Assembly (NCBI RefSeq): GCF_014192225.1
Contig: NZ_JACHXS010000008.1
Span: forward strand, 62,001-126,000
DNA length: 64,000 nt
From: Pseudoduganella umbonata
Lineage (GTDB): Bacteria; Pseudomonadota; Gammaproteobacteria; Burkholderiales; Burkholderiaceae_D
Reading direction: 5' to 3'
Below the pieces are notes generated by a model that worked only from the letters and a program-made list of their open reading frames with translations, made no database searches and was not told the origin of the DNA. The translations under genes and the position numbers were made by a program. Of this stretch, positions 45,640 through 53,723 are shown in pieces (positions within the stretch are counted from its first letter, which is position 1; every line of letters starts with the position of its first letter).

Positions 45640-47252
45640 GACTGGCGCAGCCGGAAGCGCTGCAGCTTGCCGGTCTCGGTGCGCGGCAAGGACTCCGCGA
45701 ACACCACGCGGCGCGGATATTTGTACGGTGCGATCTCGCCCTTGACGAAATCCTGCAGCTCGGCCGCCAGCGCGGGCGTGGCGCCGCACTTCGGCCGCAG
45801 TACCACGTGCGCTTCAACGATCTCCCCGCGTTCGCCATCCGCCCTGCCGACGACACCGCACTCGGCCACGGCGGGATGGCGCAGCAGCGCGTCTTCCACT
45901 TCCGGCCCGGCGATGTTGTAGCCGCTCGAGACAATCATGTCGTCGGTGCGCGAGCGGTAGTGGAAGTAGCCGTCGGCGTCCATCTCGTACGCGTCGCCGG
46001 TAAGGTTCCAGCCATTGCACACGTAGTCCCCTTGCCGCGCATCGTCCAGGTAACGGCAGCCGGTCGGCCCCTTGACGGCCAGCCGGCCGATCACCCCCGG
46101 CCCCACCGGCGTGCCCTGTGCATCGAGCACGCACGCGCGGTATCCGGGGACCGGCTTGCCCGTGGCACCGGGCCGCACGTCGGCGCCCGCCGCCGAGATG
46201 AAGATGTGCAGCATCTCGGTCGAGCCGATGCCGTCGATCATGGCCAGCCCCGTGGCCCGCTGCCAGGCCGCGCGCGTGGCAACAGGCAGCGCCTCGCCCG
46301 CCGACACGGTTTCGCGCAAGCTCGACAGGTCATGGCCGGCTGCCAGGGCCGCCATGCGCCCGTACGCGGTGGGTGCCGTGAAGCAGACCGTGGCGCGATA
46401 CCGCTCGATCGCCTTCAGCAGCGTTTCGGGCGTCAGCTTTTCCAGCAGCACGGCGCAGGCGCCCACGCGCAGCGGGAACAGCAGCAGGCCGCCCAGGCCG
46501 AAGGTAAACGCCAGCGGGGGCGTGCCGACGAACACGTCCGACGGTTGCGTGCGCAGCGTATGGCGCGGGAAGCAGTCGCAGATCGCCAGCACGTCGCGGT
46601 GGAAGTGCATGGTTCCTTTCGGCACGCCCGTGCTGCCGGAGGTGAAGCCGATCAGGCACACGTCGTCCGCCGCCGTATCGCAGGCGTCGAACGTTGCCGG
46701 CGCCTGCGCCATCAACGCTTCCAAAGCGCCATCGGGGCCCGCGCCGAAATGCACGACGGGCGGCAGGTCCGGCACCGCATCGAGATCGGCGCACAGCGCG
46801 GCGGCGCACAGTACCGCGTCCACGCGCGCCTTCGCCGCGATCGCCGCCAGCTCGCGCGTGCGCAGCAAGGGCATCGTCGGCACGGCGACCAGGCCGGCTT
46901 TCAGCACGGCCAGGATGGCGGCGGCCATCAGCGGCGTATTGGTACCGCGCAGCAGTACGCGGTTGCCCGGCACCAGCCCCATCGGCCCGCGCAAGACGTT
47001 GGCGATGCGGTCGACCCGCTCCTGTAGCTGGGCGTAGGTCCAGCGCTCATGCTCGCCGATGAGCGCGACGCGTGCGCCATCGCCGGCCGCCACGTGGCGG
47101 TCCAGCAGCTCGGCAGCGCAATTGATACGGGGCGGGTAATGCAGCTCGGGCAGGTCGAACACGAGTTCGGGCCAGAGTTCGGCCGGCGGCAGGTGGGCCC
47201 GCGCGAACGGATCGACGTGCGCGCTGGCGGTGCCTTGGGTGGAGTGGTCCAT
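45636..47252 (-). CDS. Aryl-CoA ligase (2-aminobenzoate/benzoate-CoA ligase type)
   Basis: A 538-residue AMP-forming ligase. GFTSGSTGVPKGTMHFHRD is the P-loop, TAPTAYGRMAAL and GIGSTEMLHIF contain the adenylate motifs, YRSRTDDMIVSSGYNIAGPE is the hinge, and the catalytic Lys is in PRTETGKLQRF. It begins MDHSTQGTASAH at 47252, with AAGG 5 bp upstream. It is first in the operon and probably activates 2-aminobenzoate (or salicylate) to its CoA thioester for the fused monooxygenase. Substrate is inferred from the neighbour. Confidence 0.92.
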   Translation of the reverse strand: MDHSTQGTASAHVDPFARAHLPPAELWPELVFDLPELHYPPRINCAAELLDRHVAAGDGARVALIGEHERWTYAQLQERVDRIANVLRGPMGLVPGNRVLLRGTNTPLMAAAILAVLKAGLVAVPTMPLLRTRELAAIAAKARVDAVLCAAALCADLDAVPDLPPVVHFGAGPDGALEALMAQAPATFDACDTAADDVCLIGFTSGSTGVPKGTMHFHRDVLAICDCFPRHTLRTQPSDVFVGTPPLAFTFGLGGLLLFPLRVGACAVLLEKLTPETLLKAIERYRATVCFTAPTAYGRMAALAAGHDLSSLRETVSAGEALPVATRAAWQRATGLAMIDGIGSTEMLHIFISAAGADVRPGATGKPVPGYRACVLDAQGTPVGPGVIGRLAVKGPTGCRYLDDARQGDYVCNGWNLTGDAYEMDADGYFHYRSRTDDMIVSSGYNIAGPEVEDALLRHPAVAECGVVGRADGERGEIVEAHVVLRPKCGATPALAAELQDFVKGEIAPYKYPRRVVFAESLPRTETGKLQRFRLRQS

Positions 47253-47316
47253 GATCGCCTTGTGGAGGATGGTTGGACTGGCCACTTACTTTAAGCCTAA
47301 ACGATCCACCGCACAA

Positions 47317-47352
47317 GCCGCCAAGCAGGCCGCCAAGCAGGCCGCCGCGCAG
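47317..47352. repeat. 12-bp tandem repeat, three copies
   Basis: GCCGCCAAGCAG at 47317-47328 and 47329-47340, then GCCGCCGCGCAG at 47341-47352. It lies between the response-regulator stop and the ligase start, in the presumed leader of the catabolic operon. Confidence 0.75.
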
Positions 47353-47362
47353 TCGGCCGCCC

Positions 47363-48040
47363 TCACGCGTCTAAACGCCGGGCCTGGCGGCGCACCGCGT
47401 CGAGCACCGCGGCAAGCACCGGCGCCAGCGCAGCAGCGCCGGCCGGCAGTACCGCCAGGGTGCGGGCGGCGCCAGCCAGGCCAAGCGTGGCGCAACCGTC
47501 GCGCAGCCGTTCCAGCCGTCCCGCTGCTTCCTCGCGTGCGCCACGCACCAGCAGCGTCTCCAGTTCCGCGGCGGCGGCCAGCAGCTGCTTCTCGAAGCCT
47601 GCCAGGTAGGCGCCCAGGCGCACGGCATCGATGCCGAGCCGCGCCTGGGTGATCGCCGGCTCCTCCGCTTGCAGCGGCGCGGCCAGCGCATCGAGCTGCG
47701 CGCGTACCTGCGCCGGATCGAACGGCTTGACGATGTAGCCGGTGGCCCCGGCCCGGGCGGCCTGCTCCACTGTCTCGCGATCGTTGGCGGAGGACACCAG
47801 CACGAACGGCAATGCGGCCAGGCCGGCGTCTTCGCGCACCTTCTGGAGCAGCTCCAGGCCGGACACGCGCGGCATGCGCAGGTCGCAGAAGCAGGCCGCC
47901 GGCCGCAAGCCGGCAACCAGCTGCTGCCACGCGTCCGCGCCATCCTCCGCTTCGGCGATTTCATAGTTGCCGCTGCTGTCGATCAGGTGCATCAGCATCA
48001 TCCGCGACACCACGTCATCGTCGACTACCAGTACTTTCAT
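47363..48040 (-). CDS. Response regulator with degenerate HPt-like tail
   Basis: A 225-residue protein. Residues 1-120 are a complete receiver: acidic pocket DDD at 7-9, phospho-acceptor Asp53 in CDLRMP, Ser84 in VLVSSAN, Lys105 in IVKPFD. The C-terminal ~95 residues look like an HPt four-helix bundle (RLGIDAVRLGAYLAGFEKQL; RLRDGCATLGLAG), but the histidine aligns with Glu177, so phosphotransfer through it is unlikely. It has no DNA-binding domain. It lies 72 bp downstream of the hybrid sensor kinase and is probably its partner. Confidence 0.88.
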   Translation of the reverse strand: MKVLVVDDDVVSRMMLMHLIDSSGNYEIAEAEDGADAWQQLVAGLRPAACFCDLRMPRVSGLELLQKVREDAGLAALPFVLVSSANDRETVEQAARAGATGYIVKPFDPAQVRAQLDALAAPLQAEEPAITQARLGIDAVRLGAYLAGFEKQLLAAAAELETLLVRGAREEAAGRLERLRDGCATLGLAGAARTLAVLPAGAAALAPVLAAVLDAVRRQARRLDA

Positions 48041-48112
48041 GACTCTCCCCCATCGGCCCCACGCCGGCGCGCTGCGATTATAACGACTGGCAGCGCGCGC
48101 GGGAAACGCCGG

Positions 48113-51100
48113 TCATCCAGGGCGGCCGCCATCGGCCGGCGCCAGCATCCGTCCCAGCATCGCGTGCAGCCGCGGCAGCTTGAGCCGGATCGCCGGCCAC
48201 AGCGCGCGGTCGGCGGCCCTTTCCAGTTCGGCGCACAGCGCATGCAGCTCGTTTTCCTGCAGGTAGGCGGCACTGCCCTTCAGGCCGTGGAACAGCCGGC
48301 CGGCCGCATCGGCATCGGCGGCGGCCAGTGCCGCATCCAGCTCGTCCAGCTTGCCCGGCAGGTCGGCCATGAAGGCATCGCGCAGGCGCAGCCGCAGCGC
48401 TCCGGCCGCGTCGCCCGACAGCCCGGCTGGCGGCTGGCCGATATCGACGCCGAACATCGCGTCCAGTTCCGCCACGCTCGGACGGGCCACCGACGGGCGC
48501 GCCGCCGGCAGCACCGGCAGCGGATCGAGCGCCACGCCGCGCGCCAGCTGGCGTTCGATGGCGCGGGCCAGCTGCAGGTGCAGCGCATCCTCGTCGACGG
48601 GCTTGGTCAGGAAGTCGTCCATGCCGGCGGCCAGGTAGCGGCTGCGATCTTCTTCGCTGGCATTGGCCGTCAGCGCCACGATCATCAGGTCGCGGTCGCA
48701 CACCGGCGCGCCGGCCGGCCCGCCGGCGCGGATCACCCGCGTGGCCGTGGGTCCGTCCAGCTCCGGCATGCGGCCATCCATCAGGACCAGGTCGTAGCGG
48801 GTCTGTGCGCAAGCCGCCACCGCCAGTGCGCCATTGCCGACGATGTCCACCCCGTGCCCCATGTCTTCCAGCATCATGCGGATGATGATCTGGTTGGTCG
48901 GGAAATCTTCCGCGCACAACACCTTCAAGCGGTGCGTGTGCCGCGTGCGCGCCACCTGCGGCACCAGCGGCGGCGGCACGCCGTCGCACAGCGGCACGGT
49001 GAAACTGAACACGCTGCCGGCACCGGGCGTGCTGTGCGCGCCGATCTCGCCGTCCATCAGGTCCACCAGCTGGCGGCAGATCGCCAGGCCCAGGCCGGTG
49101 CCGCCATAGCGCCGTGTCGTGGTGGCGTCGGCCTGCTCGAACTTCTCGAACAGGCGCGGCAGCTCGGCGGGCGGGATGCCGATGCCGGTATCCTCGACCG
49201 TGAAACGGATCAGCGTGCAGCCCGCCACCTTGCCACCCGCTACGTTGCTGCCCGCCACCTTGCCGCCGGCGCGCGCCACGCGCAGCGTGACATGGCCGCG
49301 CTGGGTAAACTTGAAGGCGTTGCCGACCAGGTTGACGAGCACCTGGCGCAGCCGGGTCGGATCGCCGACGACGAAGTGCGGCAGGTCGCGGGCGTAATCG
49401 ATGCGGAAATCCACGCCCTGGGCGGCAGCCTGTTCCTCGAACAGGCTGGCCACGTTTTCGACGGTAGCGGCCAGCGCGAAATCGATCTTCTCGACCGTCA
49501 GCTTGCCCGCTTCGATCTTGGAAAAGTCCAGCAGGTCGTTGATGATCGACAGCAGCGACTGCGCATTGGCCTGCCCCCGCTCGATCTGGTCGCGGGTGAC
49601 CGCCTGCAGCGTGCGGTCGCGCAGCGCGAAGCCCAGCATGCCGATCACGCCGGCCAGCGGCGTGCGCATCTCGTGGCTCATGTTGGCGAGGAACTCGGAC
49701 TTTTGCCGCGTGGCGTCCTCGGCGCGCTGGGCCGCGTGGCGCAGGCGCTCGTCGCGCTGTTCGAGTTCGCGCTTCTGCTCGATCAGCAGGCGGTTCTTCA
49801 TTTCCACCTCGGCCGTACGCAAGCTCACCTGTTGTTCGAGCCGCAGCCGCTGGCCGCGCAGCACGCGCATCCGTCCATGGTACAGGCCGAATCCGCCGCC
49901 CAGCAGCACCAGCAGGGTCAGCGAACGGAACCACCAGGTCTTCCATACCGGCGGCAGGATCGTGATCGCCAGCTCGGTCGGCTCGCCCCATACGCCATCC
50001 TTGTTGGCTGCCTTCACGCGGAACACGTAGCTGCCCGGATCGAGGTTGGTATACGTGGCAAAGCGCTTGCCGGCGTCCGTGCTGACCCAGTCGCGGTCGA
50101 AGCCTTCGAGCTGGTAGGCGAAGTGGTTGTTCTGCGGCCAGGCGAAATGCAGCGCGGCGAATTCAAGCGAGAACACCGAGTCCTCGTGGTCGAGCGTTAG
50201 CGCGCGGGTCGCCTCGATCGCGCGCTGCAGGATCACGTCGCCGTCGGGCCGCGCGGCACCAGGGCGCACCGACTGGTTGAAGATCTGGAAGTCGGTGATC
50301 GCGACGACCGGCGCGATGCCGTTCGGGCGCACCGCGACCGGATCGAACGCCGTGATGCCGTTGAAGCCGCCGAAGTACAGCGTGCCGTCCGGCGCGGCGA
50401 GTGCCGAACCGTCGAAGTAAGCGCCTTCGATGGTGCCGTCGGCGCCGGAATAATTGCGCACCCGGCCGGTGGCCGGGTCGAGGCTGGACAGCCCGCTGTT
50501 GGTCGACAGCCAAAGCTTGCCCTGGCGGTCCGGCAGGATCGCCGCGATCGCATCGTCGGCCAGGCCATCCTGGCGGGTGTAGCGGCGGAACGAGATGCCG
50601 CGGGTGGAATGCTGCATCCGGTTCAGACCCGAAGCGGTACCGACCCACAGCGTGCCCTGCGCATCCTCGTGCAGGTAATGCACTTCGTTGTGCGACAGGC
50701 TGCCCGGATCGCGCGGGTCGTGCTGGAAGTGCCGGAACTGCCCGGTGCTGCGATCCAGCAGCCCCAGGCCATTGAACGTGCCCACCCACAGGTTGCCGCG
50801 GCGGTCTTCCAGTACCGGCCGGACGATGTCGTCGGCCAGGCTGGCGGGATTGCCGGGATCGTGCCGGAACGCGCGGATGGCGCCGTTGGACGGATCGAGC
50901 CGGTACAGGCCCGCCTTGCTGGACACCCAGATCATGCCGGCACGGTCGCCGAACATGTAGCGCACCGTGTCCAGCTCGGGATTGCCGCGCGACAGCAGCA
51001 GCGGCCCGAAGCGGCCTTCGCGCGGATCGAACGTGCGCACGCCGGCGCGGCTGCCCACCCACAGGATACCGCCGGGCGTGCGCCACAGGCCCGTCACGTT

Positions 51101-52336
51101 CGCGTCGCTGCTGCCATTGCCGGCCAGCGGCAGGCGGTACAGCCGGGCCATGCCGCTGACCGGGTCGTACAGGCTCAGGCCATGGTCGTTGCCGACCCAC
51201 AGTTTGCCGTCGCCACCATCGACGATGGCGCGCACCCGGTTGTCGCTCAGCGTTCCCGGCTGGTCGGGATTCTTCACCAGCCGGGCAAAGCCGCCGCTGG
51301 ACAGGTCCACGCGGCTGACGCCGTTGAACCAGGTGCCTACCCAGAACGTGCCCACGCGGTCGCGGAACAGCGCCGACACGTAATCGTCGGCCAGGCTGTG
51401 CGCGTCGCCCAGCTCGTGCCGGTAGCCGATGAACTGGCGCGCCTCCGGGTGCCAGCGGAACAGTCCGTCGTTGCGCATGCCGACCCACACCGTGCCGTCG
51501 ACATCCTGGTACAGGTTCATCACGGTGCCGGCGGGCAGGCCGGCACTGTCGGGCAGCCGCTCGCGCCGCGGCGCCGCGGCGGGTGCCGTCAGCCGCCAGT
51601 GCTCGATTCCCGCATGCGTGCCGACCCACAGCGTGCCGTCGCGGTCGGCCAGCAGCGACTGCACCGCCACGGCACGCTTGCCGTCGGCTCCCGAGACGGT
51701 GAAGCGCGCCATGCGGGTGGCGCCGGGCGCCAGCATGTCGACGCCGGCCGAGGTGCCGATCCACAGGCGGCCGGCGGCGTCGCGCGCCAGCGCATTGACC
51801 TGGTCGTGCGCCAGGCTGCCGGGATCGTCCGCCGCATGGTGGAAGATCGTGAAGTGCCCGGTCGCAGGATCGAAGCGCTGCAGGCCGTCGGCGGTGCCGA
51901 TCCACAGGCCGCCGGCGCCATCGTCGACGATGGCGCGCACGTGCCGGTTGCCGTTGCCGCGCTGCTCCGGCTCCACCGGGCGGTAATGCGTGAAGCGCTG
52001 CGTCAGCGGATCGAACAGGTCCAGGCCATTGTCAGTGCCGACCCACAGGCGGCCGGCCGGATCGACATGCAGCACGCGCACCCAGTTCTGCGACAGGCTG
52101 TGCGGATCGGTCAGCGCGTGCTGGTAGATCACGGTGCGGTAGCCGTCGTAGCGCGCCAGGCCGCCCTGCGTGCCGAACCAGATGAAGCCCTGGCGGTCCT
52201 GCGCGATGGCCAGCACCGATTCCTGCGGCAAGCCTTCCTGCACGCTCAATTGCTCGAAACGCAGCGAGCGCGGCGGCGCAGCGGCAGCCAGGCCGCTCAG
52301 CACCGCCAGGCATAGTAGAAAGAGACGCACGGTCAT
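48113..52336 (-). CDS. Hybrid sensor histidine kinase with periplasmic beta-propeller
   Basis: A 1407-residue membrane sensor. Signal peptide (MTVRLFLLCLAVLSGLAAA), two-component 'Reg_prop' propeller repeats (~20-690; many G-x-L-W-V-G-T copies such as GRLWVGTDNGLDLFD), Y_Y_Y domain (~715-785), one TM (~800-818), coiled coil, HisKA with His888 in FLANMSHEMRTP, HATPase (VNLVGNAFKFT; GTGLGLAICRQL), receiver with Asp1187 (LVLMDGRMPELDG) and an intact HPt with His1350 (LFHGLKGSAAY). This is the architecture of sugar/polysaccharide-sensing hybrids. It follows the patatin gene by 10 bp. Confidence 0.93.
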   Translation of the reverse strand: MTVRLFLLCLAVLSGLAAAAPPRSLRFEQLSVQEGLPQESVLAIAQDRQGFIWFGTQGGLARYDGYRTVIYQHALTDPHSLSQNWVRVLHVDPAGRLWVGTDNGLDLFDPLTQRFTHYRPVEPEQRGNGNRHVRAIVDDGAGGLWIGTADGLQRFDPATGHFTIFHHAADDPGSLAHDQVNALARDAAGRLWIGTSAGVDMLAPGATRMARFTVSGADGKRAVAVQSLLADRDGTLWVGTHAGIEHWRLTAPAAAPRRERLPDSAGLPAGTVMNLYQDVDGTVWVGMRNDGLFRWHPEARQFIGYRHELGDAHSLADDYVSALFRDRVGTFWVGTWFNGVSRVDLSSGGFARLVKNPDQPGTLSDNRVRAIVDGGDGKLWVGNDHGLSLYDPVSGMARLYRLPLAGNGSSDANVTGLWRTPGGILWVGSRAGVRTFDPREGRFGPLLLSRGNPELDTVRYMFGDRAGMIWVSSKAGLYRLDPSNGAIRAFRHDPGNPASLADDIVRPVLEDRRGNLWVGTFNGLGLLDRSTGQFRHFQHDPRDPGSLSHNEVHYLHEDAQGTLWVGTASGLNRMQHSTRGISFRRYTRQDGLADDAIAAILPDRQGKLWLSTNSGLSSLDPATGRVRNYSGADGTIEGAYFDGSALAAPDGTLYFGGFNGITAFDPVAVRPNGIAPVVAITDFQIFNQSVRPGAARPDGDVILQRAIEATRALTLDHEDSVFSLEFAALHFAWPQNNHFAYQLEGFDRDWVSTDAGKRFATYTNLDPGSYVFRVKAANKDGVWGEPTELAITILPPVWKTWWFRSLTLLVLLGGGFGLYHGRMRVLRGQRLRLEQQVSLRTAEVEMKNRLLIEQKRELEQRDERLRHAAQRAEDATRQKSEFLANMSHEMRTPLAGVIGMLGFALRDRTLQAVTRDQIERGQANAQSLLSIINDLLDFSKIEAGKLTVEKIDFALAATVENVASLFEEQAAAQGVDFRIDYARDLPHFVVGDPTRLRQVLVNLVGNAFKFTQRGHVTLRVARAGGKVAGSNVAGGKVAGCTLIRFTVEDTGIGIPPAELPRLFEKFEQADATTTRRYGGTGLGLAICRQLVDLMDGEIGAHSTPGAGSVFSFTVPLCDGVPPPLVPQVARTRHTHRLKVLCAEDFPTNQIIIRMMLEDMGHGVDIVGNGALAVAACAQTRYDLVLMDGRMPELDGPTATRVIRAGGPAGAPVCDRDLMIVALTANASEEDRSRYLAAGMDDFLTKPVDEDALHLQLARAIERQLARGVALDPLPVLPAARPSVARPSVAELDAMFGVDIGQPPAGLSGDAAGALRLRLRDAFMADLPGKLDELDAALAAADADAAGRLFHGLKGSAAYLQENELHALCAELERAADRALWPAIRLKLPRLHAMLGRMLAPADGGRPG

Positions 52337-52346
52337 GCCCGCCCCC

Positions 52347-53510
52347 TCAATGGCCGAAGAACGCCAGCACGTCGGCGCGCCGGGCATGGGTGTCGTGCTG
52401 GCCCAGGCGGATCAGCTCATTGGTGTAGCTGGACTCGAACAGCAGGTAGGACGCCAGCGCGGCGCCGCGCGTCTCGGTCGCGCCGATCCCGGAGAGCATC
52501 GCGCGGATCGGCGCGGGCAGGCTGCCGACGTGGCGCGAGGCGATGTCGTCGAGCCGCTCGGAAGGCGCGATCACCAGCAGCTCGACAGGGCGCAGCGGCG
52601 TGCGTTCCAGCAGATCGGCGGGCAGCATCGACAGCGTGCTGTTGATGCGGTTCAGCCGTTCGATATCCATCGCCAGGCCATCGAGGAAGATCGACGACAT
52701 CGCATGGCCGGCGATCTGCGCCAGGCTCGGATAGCGCGCATTGTCGCCACCGGTGCGCGCCGTTTCGGTCAGCCGCCCGGCACCCACCACCAGTACTTTC
52801 GCCGCGCCCAGGTGGATGGCCGGCGAGATCGGCGCGAGCTGGCGCATCGAGCCGTCGCCGCAGTACTCGCGGTGCCCGTCCACGTACAGGGGCGTGGCCG
52901 GGAAGATGAACGGAATCGCCGACGATGCCAGCAGGTGCTCGACGCCGATCTGGTCCTGCAGTGCGACGCGCTGCATGCGGACCCAGGGCGCGATCTCGGC
53001 GGCGGTCTGGTAGAACGTGATGTGCTGCCCGCCGGTGTACGACGAAGCGGTGACGGCCAGCGCATGCAGCAGCCCTTCCTGCAGCACGCCATCGAGGCGC
53101 GGCAGGTCCAGCATGCGGTGCAGCAGGTTGACGAGCGGCGTGTTGTTCAGCAACGAGGCCGGCGGTGCCGCGCGCCACTTGCGCAGCAGCCAGCCGAACG
53201 ACAGCAGCGACAGCCAGCGTGCGCCGGAGCGCAGCACGCCCAGCGAATCGGCACGGTATACCTGTTCGACGGTGATGTGCGACCATACATCCATCAGTTT
53301 GGCCACGCTCTCGCCGAAATTGTCGGCACGGCAGGCCAGCGCCGTGGCGTTGATGGCGCCGGCCGAAGTGCCGCAGATGATCTGGAACGGGCAGCGCGCC
53401 GGCGCCCAGCCTTCATCCCACAGGATTTCCGCGATCGCCTGCAGCACGCCGACCTGGTAGGCGGCCCGTGCTCCCCCGCCGGTCAGGATCAGGCCGGTCT
53501 TCTTTTTCAT
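52347..53510 (-). CDS. Patatin-like phospholipase
   Basis: A 387-residue serine hydrolase of the patatin family. The oxyanion motif GGGARAAYQVG, nucleophile elbow ICGTSAGAINA and catalytic Asp segment YCGDGSMRQ are all present, forming the Ser-Asp dyad. No signal peptide is visible, so it is probably cytoplasmic or delivered otherwise. Its stop is 10 bp before the hybrid kinase ATG, so the two are likely co-transcribed. Substrate is unknown. Confidence 0.92.
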   Translation of the reverse strand: MKKKTGLILTGGGARAAYQVGVLQAIAEILWDEGWAPARCPFQIICGTSAGAINATALACRADNFGESVAKLMDVWSHITVEQVYRADSLGVLRSGARWLSLLSFGWLLRKWRAAPPASLLNNTPLVNLLHRMLDLPRLDGVLQEGLLHALAVTASSYTGGQHITFYQTAAEIAPWVRMQRVALQDQIGVEHLLASSAIPFIFPATPLYVDGHREYCGDGSMRQLAPISPAIHLGAAKVLVVGAGRLTETARTGGDNARYPSLAQIAGHAMSSIFLDGLAMDIERLNRINSTLSMLPADLLERTPLRPVELLVIAPSERLDDIASRHVGSLPAPIRAMLSGIGATETRGAALASYLLFESSYTNELIRLGQHDTHARRADVLAFFGH

Positions 53511-53629
53511 GCCCCATTGTTATTCATTCCCATTTAGCAAGGGTAACACGGCAACAAGCGCCTTTGGGCAGGCGCGGGGCGCGATACCTGCCCGGCATGC
53601 GGCGGCGGCCGTGCATGCCCTGCCGGTGA

Positions 53630-53723
53630 TGTGGATGGCGAGGCGCGTGCGCCGGCGCGGCAGGCGTCAGTCGCCGTGTGGATGGAGAAGCGCGTGCGCT
53701 GGCGCGGCAGGCGTCAGTCGCCG
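53630..53723. repeat. 47-bp tandem duplication spanning the end of ggt
   Basis: Two adjacent copies, 53630-53676 and 53677-53723, differing at three positions. The second copy contains the last codons and stop of the gamma-glutamyltransferase gene. The rest of the 203-bp gap up to the patatin gene holds no visible gene. Confidence 0.85.

Noticed and set aside
47669..50200. An 843-codon open frame on the plus strand opposite the sensor kinase
   Set aside because: It lies antisense to clear receiver, HATPase and HisKA motifs; its translation is Arg/His/Gln-rich with no family pattern. High G+C produces such shadow frames.
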